Of a stretch of 64,000 nt of DNA, positions 1 through 6,760 are shown piece after piece. The notes under the pieces are model-generated. The model was not told the DNA's origin and ran no database searches. It saw nothing but the letters and a program-made list of their open reading frames with translations. The stretch is taken from contig NZ_AJLJ01000158.1 in NCBI RefSeq assembly GCF_000317245.1, forward strand, positions 20,948 to 84,947, read 5' to 3'. Origin of the DNA: Fischerella muscicola SAG 1427-1 = PCC 73103. Its GTDB lineage: Bacteria > Cyanobacteriota > Cyanobacteriia > Cyanobacteriales > Nostocaceae. Numbering within the stretch: position 1 is the stretch's first letter; every line of letters begins with the position of its first letter. The translations under genes and the position numbers were made by a program.

Positions 1-252
1 ATGAGTTTAGTCGGAACACGTCCACCCACAAATGACGAAGTCGCACACTATAATCAGCGTCACTGGCAACGTTTAAATGTTAAACCCGGTTTAACTGGTG
101 AATGGCAAACTAGTGGCCGTTCCCATGTGAAAGACTTTGAGCAAATCGTCGATTTAGACTTACAATATCAAAAGAAATGGCATCCCTTATATGACTTATT
201 TTTAATCGCCAAAACTTTCTATATTCTTGTTGGCAGAGTTGGAGCTTTCTAG
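1..252 (+). CDS. C-terminal end of a polyprenyl-phosphate sugar-1-phosphate transferase (partial)
   Basis: The reading frame is open at the window edge and ends at TAG 250-252. The 83 visible residues carry the C-terminal signature of the bacterial sugar transferase family: GTRPPTNDEV near the start, KPGLTGEWQTSGRS in the middle, then a conserved Asp/Tyr/Trp segment before a short hydrophobic end. These membrane enzymes put the first sugar phosphate onto undecaprenyl phosphate to start exopolysaccharide or O-antigen synthesis. Family members are about 200 to 480 residues long, so most of the protein lies upstream of this window and the first Met here is not the true start. The sugar specificity cannot be told from this end. 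Confidence 0.88.
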   Translation: MSLVGTRPPTNDEVAHYNQRHWQRLNVKPGLTGEWQTSGRSHVKDFEQIVDLDLQYQKKWHPLYDLFLIAKTFYILVGRVGAF

Positions 253-633
253 CTAATACTATTTATACTGAGTTTTATAATATACAAAATTTTGTCAGAT
301 GGAGGCTCCGTGTCCATCTGATTTTCATTTGACTATATTTAAAATTTGTTGACATCTATTCTTCAATAGTTTGACACATCTATGAAACATTAAGGTTTTA
401 AGTTAAACATATTCACGTCAAGCTGGTGTTTATGTATTTAGTAATCATCAAATAAATATCAAAGATTATCTTGAATACTAGGTTATAAATCCCCAACTTC
501 TTTAAAGAAGTCGGGGATCTGAACACCCGCAACTCATCAAAATTAATGAAACAGACCACTAGTACTCTGGTAGAAAAAAGTTTGATGCACAAAATTACTT
601 CCAAGTATTGACTTTTAGTTTCTACAAAAATTT
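253..633. other. Intergenic stretch with one dispersed hairpin, no gene
   Basis: AT-rich gap between the sugar transferase and the sigma factor. It holds the GTCGGGGAT-type hairpin at 489-518 and a following stretch (about 519-560) that is repeated near 27288-27332. A minus-strand open frame at 413-604 reads straight through the repeat and is not convincing as a gene. Confidence 0.6.
489..518. repeat. Dispersed hairpin repeat, ATCCCC...GGGGAT family, copy 1
   Basis: The arms ATCCCCAACTTCTTT and AAAGAAGTCGGGGAT form a near-perfect stem with one mismatch-type change (CA against TC). Further copies lie at 27016-27046, 27257-27287 and 60537-60565, with a decayed one at 10585-10617. Copies sit between genes, so they may act as transcription stops or be remnants of a small mobile element. 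Confidence 0.8.
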
Positions 634-1632
634 ATGAATCATACGATACCTCTAAAGAAAGAAGCTCATATTAAAGCAAAAAACTCTACATCTCAGTTTG
701 ATATGGTGCGTACTTATCTTCATGAAATTGGGCGTATTCCTCTACTGAATTTGGAACAAGAAATTTTTTTGTCTAAACAAGTACAGCAGATGGTAGCCAT
801 ACAAAATGTCCAAGAAAAATTGACATTGGAATTAAAGCGTAAACCTACACTACAAGAGTGGGCAAATAATCTCAAAATCAGTGAAGAGGAATTGCTTGAT
901 TTGTTAAATCAAGGACAACAAGCCAAGCATAAAATGCTAGTAGCTAATCTAAGATTAGTAGTTTCTATTGCTAAGAAATACCAAAAACGTAACTTAGATT
1001 TGTTAGATTTAATTCAAGAAGGGACTTTAGGTCTAGAACGAGGAATTGAGAAATTTGATCCAACAAAAGGCTACAAATTTTCGACTTATGCTTATTGGTG
1101 GATTCGCCAAGCTATGACACGAGCGATCGCACAACAAGGGCGTATAATTCGTTTACCTATTCACATTACCGAAAAACTAAATAAAATTAAGTCTACTCAA
1201 CGAGAATTATCGCAGAAATTAGGGCGTACCCCCAGCACAGCAGAAATTGCCCAAGTACTTGATTTAGAACCTGATGAAATAAGACAACACTGGCTTTCTG
1301 CACGTCAACCCGTTTCTTTAGAAATGCGAGTTGGGACAGAATTAGACACAGAATTACAGGAGATGTTAGAAGATGATGGCTTATCTCCAGAAAACTACAC
1401 AATTCAAAAATCTCTCAATCAAGATATTCAAAATTTATTATCTAAATTACCTCTTCAACAACAAGAAATATTGACTTTACGCTTTGGTTTAGTTGATGGA
1501 AATGAACTCTCACTAGCAGCAGTTGGTGAACGGATTGGAATGAGTCGCGAAAGAGTACGACAATTAGAACAAAAAGCCTTGCATACTCTCCGAAGACATC
1601 AGAATAAACTTAGTTGCTATTTAGCTAGTTAG
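634..1632 (+). CDS. Group 2 sigma-70 factor (SigB/SigD-like)
   Basis: A 332-residue sigma factor that directs RNA polymerase to alternative promoters. Region 1.2 is at about residues 24-50 ([14 protein letters not shown]). Region 2 follows at about 105-175, with [21 protein letters not shown] and the -10 recognition segment [18 protein letters not shown]. Region 3 lies around 180-225, and region 4 ends in the -35 helix [15 protein letters not shown]. There is no long N-terminal region 1.1, and the length fits the non-essential group 2 sigmas of cyanobacteria rather than the housekeeping SigA. Several paralogues (SigB, SigC, SigD, SigE) are very alike in this core, so no symbol is given. It stands alone with long AT-rich flanks. 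Confidence 0.9.
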   Translation: MNHTIPLKKEAHIKAKNSTSQFDMVRTYLHEIGRIPLLNLEQEIFLSKQVQQMVAIQNVQEKLTLELKRKPTLQEWANNLKISEEELLDLLNQGQQAKHKMLVANLRLVVSIAKKYQKRNLDLLDLIQEGTLGLERGIEKFDPTKGYKFSTYAYWWIRQAMTRAIAQQGRIIRLPIHITEKLNKIKSTQRELSQKLGRTPSTAEIAQVLDLEPDEIRQHWLSARQPVSLEMRVGTELDTELQEMLEDDGLSPENYTIQKSLNQDIQNLLSKLPLQQQEILTLRFGLVDGNELSLAAVGERIGMSRERVRQLEQKALHTLRRHQNKLSCYLAS

Positions 1633-2024
1633 TAAAAATAAAAAGCAGTAACTATTTCCTGTCTTGAAAATGGATTTGGGGATGTAAGGTTGTAAAGGTG
1701 TAAGAGGAGTCATCTGATTTTGGATTTTGTAGTATAAAGAATCATCAGTTATTATTTCATATTTTGTTCTAAAATTTTCCCATGAACAGCTAGTTTGAGA
1801 AAATAATAATTGGAGATAAGAGATATAGATTTCATACCCTCATTGCGGGTAAAAATGCCGTGAATTCATGTTTATCAAATATGATTTATTTTTGAAAATA
1901 CAAAATTATTTAAAGTTGCATAATATATAGAACTTAATGCTATCTTTGATTATTATCTTTGTTAACGCTGAAAACTGAAGTTCATGGTTTATAGCGTTCA
2001 GTAACTTTATTCTTTTGAAAGGTC
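1633..2024. other. Intergenic stretch, nothing recognised
   Basis: A 392-base AT-rich gap between the sigma factor and the secreted Cys protein, both read on the plus strand. I see no open frame worth calling, no tRNA shape and no strong inverted repeat. It presumably holds the promoter of the downstream gene. Confidence 0.5.
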
Positions 2025-2399
2025 ATGAATAAGAAATTAGCATTAGCTTTGCTTGCCAGTCCTACCATTTTCACTTCTTTATTATCTGTCATCGGAATAG
2101 TAAATCCTGCTCATGCAGCTTCACCAGTAATTCGTCTTCAAGATGGCGAAGCCTGCATCAGACATCCTCACGTTAGTTATGATCGCTTTGTATGTATACG
2201 GACTTCCAAAAAAAATGTAGATCCCCGTTACTCTACTGCATCTAAATTCAATGCAGTCAATTTTTCAAACGATAAGGTAGCGATGCTAAACTTTACCGAT
2301 GAGGAAAGTGATGCTGCACTTGCTACATTTGGTTGTGATTGTCCTTATTGTATGAATGCTTTACGTGCTTTGCGTGGTCAAGCACCTGTGGTTTATTAA
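2025..2399 (+). CDS. Small secreted Cys-rich protein of unknown function
   Basis: 124 residues. The N-terminus is a clear signal peptide: MNKK, a hydrophobic core at about 5-26, then PAHAA with likely cleavage near residue 31 or 32. The mature part, about 93 residues, has Cys at 44, 57, 104, 106 and 109; the last three form a tight CDCPYC cluster near the C-terminus. This cluster could bind a metal or form disulfides in the periplasm, but I do not recognise the family. The start codon follows GAAAGG at a usual distance. A hairpin at 2467-2491 lies downstream and may end the transcript. Confidence 0.75.
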   Translation: MNKKLALALLASPTIFTSLLSVIGIVNPAHAASPVIRLQDGEACIRHPHVSYDRFVCIRTSKKNVDPRYSTASKFNAVNFSNDKVAMLNFTDEESDAALATFGCDCPYCMNALRALRGQAPVVY

Positions 2400-2466
2400 A
2401 AATTTTATGTATTTGTGAATGCGATCGCATAATTAGGGAAGGCATATATAAAGCATATAAAGCATC

Positions 2467-2491
2467 AGAGATGTTGCATTGCAGCATCTCT
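2467..2491. repeat. 25-base hairpin repeat, AGAGAYGTTGCA family, copy 1
   Basis: A stem of 11 pairs (one G-T) around a three-base loop, lying 68 bases after the secreted-protein gene and followed by an AT-rich stretch. The same 25-base design recurs at 19994-20018 with paired changes that keep the stem. It could serve as a terminator for the upstream gene. Confidence 0.65.
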
Positions 2492-2500
2492 ATTTATTAG

Positions 2501-2557
2501 AAACTATCAAAACAACGTGCCAGGGTGAGAACTCCTGCCACGTTGTTTTGATAGTTT
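2501..2557. repeat. 57-base near-perfect inverted repeat
   Basis: Two 24-base arms (2501-2524 and 2534-2557) match at 23 positions when one is reverse-complemented, with a nine-base loop GTGAGAACT. Each arm begins AAACTATCAAAACAACGTG. A stem this long is more than a normal terminator needs. It has no T-run and lies in a gap with no gene. A folded small RNA, a bidirectional terminator or a miniature mobile element are all possible. Confidence 0.8.
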
Positions 2558-2949
2558 GCGTAAATTTTGATTTTATAATTACTCGTACGTAGCTATGTAT
2601 GAACTGGGTTTTTTGAATAGATTTTGGCTGAACCGTTATACTCCATCAATCCTAAGCACTAGTTTTTGAAGCACAGGGAAAAACAGAAATCAAAGTTATC
2701 GAATGTAAAAAATATTGAACTTCGCGCAGGCTGTTACTAGTTCCTTAGCTTGTTGCAAAAGCATGGTATCAAGCTTTCACCCCTGCTAGCACTACGCAGA
2801 ATCAGCAAAAAGATCAGCAAAAAGGTAAACTTTTGTTAATTTTTGTAATTTTTTATGATACCTTGGTGATCGAGAGATAAGTTATATCGCCCAAATGCTC
2901 TCCTTGTTATCTTTTTGCCAGTTGCAAACCTAGTAAAGTAAATTTTTTT
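2558..2949. other. Upstream region of ocp, no gene seen
   Basis: A 392-base gap leading to the orange carotenoid protein. No long open frame was found. The last 130 bases are very T-rich and probably carry the promoter and leader of ocp. There is no good Shine-Dalgarno sequence just before the ocp ATG. Confidence 0.5.
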
Positions 2950-3909
2950 ATGCCGTTTACTATTGACTCAGCCCGTGGTATTTTCCCAAAAACTCTATCT
3001 GCTGATGCAGTACCAGCCACGATCGCTAGATTCAATCAGCTTAGTGCTGAAGACCAACTAGCATGGACTTGGTTTGCTTATCTTGAGATGGGTAAAACCA
3101 TCACGATTGCTGCTCCAGGAGCTGCTAGTATGCAGTTTGCAGAAGCAACTTTGAATCAAATTCGGCAAATGACTTTCTCTGAGCAAACGCAGGTGATGTG
3201 TGACCTAGCAAACCATGCTGATACACCGATTTGCCGCACCTACGCTACCTGGTCTGCAAACATCAAGCTAGGATTTTGGTATCAACTTGGCCAATGGATG
3301 GATCAGGGTATTGTCGCTCCAATCCCAGCAGGCTATCAACTTTCTGCTAATGCTTCAGCAGTGCTGCAAGCAGTTAGAGAACTGGATCAGGGTCAACAAA
3401 TTACAGTCTTACGTAGTGCTGTGGTAGATATGGGGTTTGATCCAAGCAAGTTGGGTGACTATAGCAAAGTTACTGAACCTGTTGTTGCTCCCAAAGAAGT
3501 ATCACAGCGAACTCAAGTCACCATAGAAGGAATTGACAATCCAACGGTGCTGAGTTACATGGACAATTTGAATGCCAATGACTTTGGAGCTTTGATTGAT
3601 CTGTTCGCGCCTGATGCTGCTCTACAACCTCCTTTCCAAAAACCAATTGTTGGTAGAGATGCAATTCTTCGATTTTTTAATGAGGAATGTCAAAACCTCA
3701 AATTAATGCCGGAGCGAGGCGTTGCGGAACCAGCAGAAGATGGCTATACCCAGGTGAAAGTCACTGGAAAAGTACAAACTCCGTGGTTTGGTGCTGCTGT
3801 GGGAATGAATATGGCTTGGCGATTCTTGCTCAATCCTAAAGGCAAGATTTTCTTTGTTGCAATTGATTTGTTGGCTTCTCCCAAAGAACTTTTGAATTTA
3901 GTTCGCTAG
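2950..3909 (+). CDS. ocp: Orange carotenoid protein (OCP1 type)
   Basis: A 319-residue photoactive carotenoid protein that, once lit by blue-green light, binds the phycobilisome and sheds excess energy as heat. The N-terminal helical carotenoid domain covers about residues 18-165 and the C-terminal NTF2-like domain about 190-317. Residues known from the Synechocystis protein are in place: Trp41, Tyr44, Trp101, Trp110 and Arg155 in the N-domain, and Tyr203 and Trp290 (equal to Tyr201 and Trp288) that hold the carotenoid keto group. Glu246 matches the Arg155 salt-bridge partner. The linker at about 166-189 is short. Close identity to Synechocystis OCP and the frp gene just downstream support the OCP1 clade. 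Confidence 0.97.
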   Translation: MPFTIDSARGIFPKTLSADAVPATIARFNQLSAEDQLAWTWFAYLEMGKTITIAAPGAASMQFAEATLNQIRQMTFSEQTQVMCDLANHADTPICRTYATWSANIKLGFWYQLGQWMDQGIVAPIPAGYQLSANASAVLQAVRELDQGQQITVLRSAVVDMGFDPSKLGDYSKVTEPVVAPKEVSQRTQVTIEGIDNPTVLSYMDNLNANDFGALIDLFAPDAALQPPFQKPIVGRDAILRFFNEECQNLKLMPERGVAEPAEDGYTQVKVTGKVQTPWFGAAVGMNMAWRFLLNPKGKIFFVAIDLLASPKELLNLVR

Positions 3910-3944
3910 AGAAAGCTCAGTATAAGTAAGCCGACTAATTACGT

Positions 3945-3968
3945 GAGCGCTCTGTGGTAAGGGCGCTC
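3945..3968 (+). terminator. Hairpin between ocp and frp, possible partial terminator
   Basis: GAGCGC at 3945-3950 pairs with GCGCTC at 3963-3968 around a 12-base loop; the following bases are CGCTTATTT, so the T-run is weak. It lies 36 bases after the ocp stop. It may reduce read-through from ocp into frp or protect the ocp 3' end. Confidence 0.4.
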
Positions 3969-4029
3969 GCTTATTTGAGGTAAATTGCACAAAATAGTAT
4001 AAAAAATGACTGCATAGATTGTAGGGTTA

Positions 4030-4359
4030 ATGAAGCAAGTGAGTGACGCTGAGTGGTCTAAGACTGAGAAAGAAGTAGCTCAACAAGCCTTCGAGAAAGC
4101 TTATGAGCGAGAAATCGATACTTTGATCAACGAAGTTCGCGAAAAAGCAAGTGCGATCGCAGAGCTTGATCATATATGGCAATTACACAATTTCTTAAGT
4201 GCAAGGAGACACGAGATAGATGGTAAGTACGACTACAGATATTCAGTTCTCATCTTTGTGTTTGCGAGGTTGGTTAAAGAAGGTTGGCTACATCTCGATG
4301 AACTCAAGGGATTGAATACAGATAAGCTGACTAAGATAGCAGCTCTTACCCGTATATGA
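4030..4359 (+). CDS. frp: Fluorescence recovery protein (FRP)
   Basis: A 109-residue, mostly helical protein that speeds the return of active red OCP to its orange form and releases it from the phycobilisome. It aligns along its length with Synechocystis FRP: WSKTEKEVAQQAFEKAY near the start, the central LSARRHEIDGKYDYR block, and KIAALTRI at the end. Trp50, His53 and Arg60 of the OCP-binding face are kept. The residue at the position of Asp54 is Asn (LHNFLSARR against LHDYLSAKR in Synechocystis). The gene follows ocp on the same strand after 120 bases, the usual order for OCP1-carrying strains. TAGGGTTA before the ATG gives a weak ribosome site. Confidence 0.93.
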   Translation: MKQVSDAEWSKTEKEVAQQAFEKAYEREIDTLINEVREKASAIAELDHIWQLHNFLSARRHEIDGKYDYRYSVLIFVFARLVKEGWLHLDELKGLNTDKLTKIAALTRI

Positions 4360-4467
4360 TTGGTATTAGTCATTGACAGCAATTTCCTAAGTTCACAATA
4401 TTTGACTTTGGCATTGAGATTGATATCATAAGTTAATCTTCCCCAATTTGTGGGATGTGTTTTGAAT

Positions 4468-4512
4468 AGCGATCGCTCTCAAGTTTTCCAGGCTCAACGA
4501 GCGATCGCTTTT
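4468..4512 (+). terminator. Candidate terminator after frp built from two HIP1 sites
   Basis: AGCGATCGCTC at 4468-4478 pairs with GAGCGATCGCT at 4499-4509 across a 20-base loop, followed by TTT. Each arm is also a palindrome containing the HIP1 octamer, so the pairing might be a chance result of HIP1 abundance. Confidence 0.4.
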
Positions 4513-4527
4513 AGCATTTTGATATTC

Positions 4528-4549
4528 AAAAATCGAGTTCTCGATTTTT
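4528..4549. promoter_or_regulatory. 22-base palindrome, operator or terminator
   Basis: AAAAATCGAG and CTCGATTTTT are perfect inverted copies separated by TT. It lies about 60 bases before the broken XRE regulator, a usual place for an autoregulatory operator. The T-run on both ends also makes it a plausible bidirectional terminator between frp and the island. Confidence 0.45.
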
Positions 4550-4605
4550 GAGATTATGACTAATAAAAATCGAAATCTTGATATTGTCAATACTCAGGAT
4601 GAGGC

Positions 4606-4812
4606 GTGTTTAGATTGTGAATTAAAGAACTTGCAGCAGAGCGGATTTGGACTCTAAAAGAAGTATCTGAGCGTTCAGGACTCCCTTACAGCACTGTTGC
4701 AACTTATGCTAACTCTCCTGGAATGGCAATGGTTAACTTGATTTCTGTTCTAAAATTGGCGCGTGTGTTTGGTGTATCAATTGAAGATTTGATGGAAGTT
4801 GTAGAAGAGTAA
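4606..4812 (+). pseudogene. XRE-family HTH regulator with an in-frame stop near its start
   Basis: From ATT 4621 to TAA 4810-4812 the frame encodes 63 residues that look like a complete Cro/C1-type helix-turn-helix: KELAAERIWTLKEVSERSG, then LPYSTVATYANSPGMAMVN and a tail VFGVSIEDLMEVVEE. The expected N-terminus is blocked: the codons just before read GTG TTT AGA TTG TGA, so a TGA at 4618-4620 falls where related proteins usually have Lys (…RLKIKEL). There is no ATG, GTG or TTG between the stop and the HTH. An upstream ATG at 4558 opens a different frame that ends at 4657-4659. It is therefore a recently broken gene, an error, or a product made from a rare ATT start. Its stop lies 3 bases from the end of the convergent Dam-ParB gene. 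Confidence 0.7.
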
Positions 4813-4815
4813 GCG

Positions 4816-6534
4816 CTACTTGATAGTTCTGGGACTAGCCATTCCAATGTGCTTTTCGAGCAACTGAACTAATTTCGTGAGATATATATAGTTATGCCCA
4901 TACTTCCTAATAATTTTTTCAGCGTCTGCGTCTGGAATTCCTTGGAGGTCATATCCTATTTGACTCACTTCTGGAAAGATTTTACATAGAACTGTTTTAG
5001 GATCTATTTGTTCATTAATTATTTGTGCTAGCTGCCATGCATGATCAAATTCCTTCTCTTGAACTAGGCTCTTAATTTGCTGTGATTCTTCTACGTATCC
5101 TTCTTCATATAATCGGTTAGCTATAGTAAAAGCATTAGAGCCATGCTCTAGTATCTGGCTACTATATCCTAATGAGCTAGCAGCGACATCGTGGGATTGA
5201 TCTTCTAATGAGTTTGTCAAAAATTTACCATTCTGATTTTTTTTATTCTGATATCTAACTTGACGTTCAACAGCTTTAGCTGTCTCAATTCGCTTGCGGT
5301 GTTCAAACTCCCGTATCAGTTGAATCCCATCTTTGATACGATGTAAATTCTCATCAAGAACACGAGATTCAATTTCAATTTGAGAGAGTTTATGTCCAAC
5401 ACGCACAATAGGAACGTAATCTAAACCAGCTTCAATAGCAGCTCGGCAACGACGATGCCCAGAAATAATTTGCAGGTATCGGCCTTGTTGAGTTACCAAA
5501 ATAGGATTATTTTGGAAAAATCCCCTTTCTCGAATTGATTCAATTAAATCTGAGATATTATCTTCAATTCCGTAAATTTCAATGTTGAGTGGATGAGGTT
5601 TTAGTTTCCTTGGATCAGCTTTTTCACTTTGGAGAAATACTACTGTTGAGGTGGTATCAGATAAGTCTGTAGTAGCAATTTTAAAGCTAGCTACTAGTAA
5701 CTCTTTTCCTCCTTTTGATTTGCGTCCATCCACATTCGTCATGCTGTATAGCTTTTCCCAAGGATAAAAATTAGCCCAAGAATATAAATCAAGAATTCTA
5801 GGAGAATTATCAATGGTCATTAGCCAATCGTGAGAACAATTCCTTAGTTCTGCTGCCAAAAGCTCGTGATTAAAACCTGTGTGTAAATCTCCTGATTTTC
5901 CATATAACTTTGATGCTTCTGCTGACAAATATGGAGGATCAAGGAAAATAAACACGTTCTGTCCTGACTTGCGAATTAATTCTTGGTAATCCTGGCAGGT
6001 AAACAGAATGTTTTCCTTTTTTAAGTGTCCATTTAGTGCGCGTAACCTCTCGATGCTCGAAACTGTAAAACGATCGCAGTATGCTAATGGAGTTAGTCCA
6101 CCAGATTCAGTAGTTCCACTTGATGTACTCCGATTCAGAATGAAAAATTTTGCAGCACGGTGTAAACGATCATCTGGTAATGAATCAAGCTTTTGGAGAT
6201 AGTTACGACGAAACTGTGTCCATTCAGAACTTTTATGCTTAGGCCCACTGTAAGCTAAACGCAAAGAAGTGACTACTTCACAGAGAGATTCAACATCCTC
6301 TTGAGTTTGCCACCAAAAATCCATCAATAAAGAATGAGCATCATTTCCCCAATAGGACTCCGCAGATAAATTTGTAATTGCATAAAGTAAAACACTACCA
6401 CCGCCAAGAAAAGGTTCACGAAATTCTTTAATACCACGTGCTTGATTAAATCGATCAATGACTTGGGACAAAAATGGTATATCCTTCTGCTTTCCCCCTG
6501 GATATCTTAGAGGAGACTTTAGTTCTTTAATCAT
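4816..6534 (-). CDS. DNA adenine methyltransferase fused to a ParB-like domain
   Basis: Start at 6534 is preferred because GGAGG at 6541-6545 precedes it by six bases; the longer frame from 6555 has no such site. The 572-residue product begins with a D12-class N6-adenine methyltransferase: LRYPGGK at 9-15, the SAM site PFLGGGS at 41-47 and the catalytic DPPY at 199-202. Residues about 310-395 are a ParB/sulfiredoxin-type domain with PHPLN, PILV and SGHRRCRAA at 358-366. The last 170 residues are charged, lack a motif I know, and may be a DNA-binding tail. D12 enzymes usually methylate GATC or related sites. The gene overlaps the upstream small ORF by eight bases (ATGATTAA), so translation is likely coupled. 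Fusions of Dam-like and ParB domains are mostly found on phages and genomic islands. Confidence 0.9.
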   Translation of the reverse strand: MIKELKSPLRYPGGKQKDIPFLSQVIDRFNQARGIKEFREPFLGGGSVLLYAITNLSAESYWGNDAHSLLMDFWWQTQEDVESLCEVVTSLRLAYSGPKHKSSEWTQFRRNYLQKLDSLPDDRLHRAAKFFILNRSTSSGTTESGGLTPLAYCDRFTVSSIERLRALNGHLKKENILFTCQDYQELIRKSGQNVFIFLDPPYLSAEASKLYGKSGDLHTGFNHELLAAELRNCSHDWLMTIDNSPRILDLYSWANFYPWEKLYSMTNVDGRKSKGGKELLVASFKIATTDLSDTTSTVVFLQSEKADPRKLKPHPLNIEIYGIEDNISDLIESIRERGFFQNNPILVTQQGRYLQIISGHRRCRAAIEAGLDYVPIVRVGHKLSQIEIESRVLDENLHRIKDGIQLIREFEHRKRIETAKAVERQVRYQNKKNQNGKFLTNSLEDQSHDVAASSLGYSSQILEHGSNAFTIANRLYEEGYVEESQQIKSLVQEKEFDHAWQLAQIINEQIDPKTVLCKIFPEVSQIGYDLQGIPDADAEKIIRKYGHNYIYLTKLVQLLEKHIGMASPRTIK

Positions 6535-6760
6535 AAGAATCCTCCGGATCATCAATTAACTGAGTTGAGGCAAGCCAGACAACTTCCTCCCAGTTTCCAT
6601 CGTTGGGTACTGGCAGTTTGCCAAATTGTTCTTGAGCACTGTTAGCAAATGAAACGAGAAGATCAATAGGTAGTTCGCCAAAACCTCCATCGAATTCAAT
6701 CAAGTCGTTTATGAATCTGTCGATGCAATCTGACTTGCTATTTTTAAAACTTCCGTCCAT
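6527..6760 (-). CDS. Small acidic protein between nuclease and Dam-ParB genes
   Basis: 77 residues, strongly acidic, with a C-terminus DDPEDSYD. It contains no Lys after residue 49 and no motif that I recognise. It starts 52 bases inside the end of the preceding nuclease-like gene and ends eight bases inside the Dam-ParB gene, and AAGAGGATAAACA before its ATG is a good ribosome site. Tight nesting shows that it belongs to the same transcript. An acidic partner in such a cassette could be a nuclease inhibitor, a DNA mimic or a specificity factor, but that is inference only. Confidence 0.65.
   Translation of the reverse strand: MDGSFKNSKSDCIDRFINDLIEFDGGFGELPIDLLVSFANSAQEQFGKLPVPNDGNWEEVVWLASTQLIDDPEDSYD
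6541..6545 (-). promoter_or_regulatory. Ribosome binding site that fixes the Dam-ParB start
   Basis: On the minus strand the bases read GGAGG, then ATTCTT, then ATG at 6534. The site lies inside the end of the small acidic ORF. It favours the 572-residue protein over the 579-residue frame. Confidence 0.75.

Noticed and set aside
413..604. Minus-strand open frame of 63 codons
   Set aside because: It reads through the dispersed hairpin at 489-518, and has no ribosome site and no recognisable composition.
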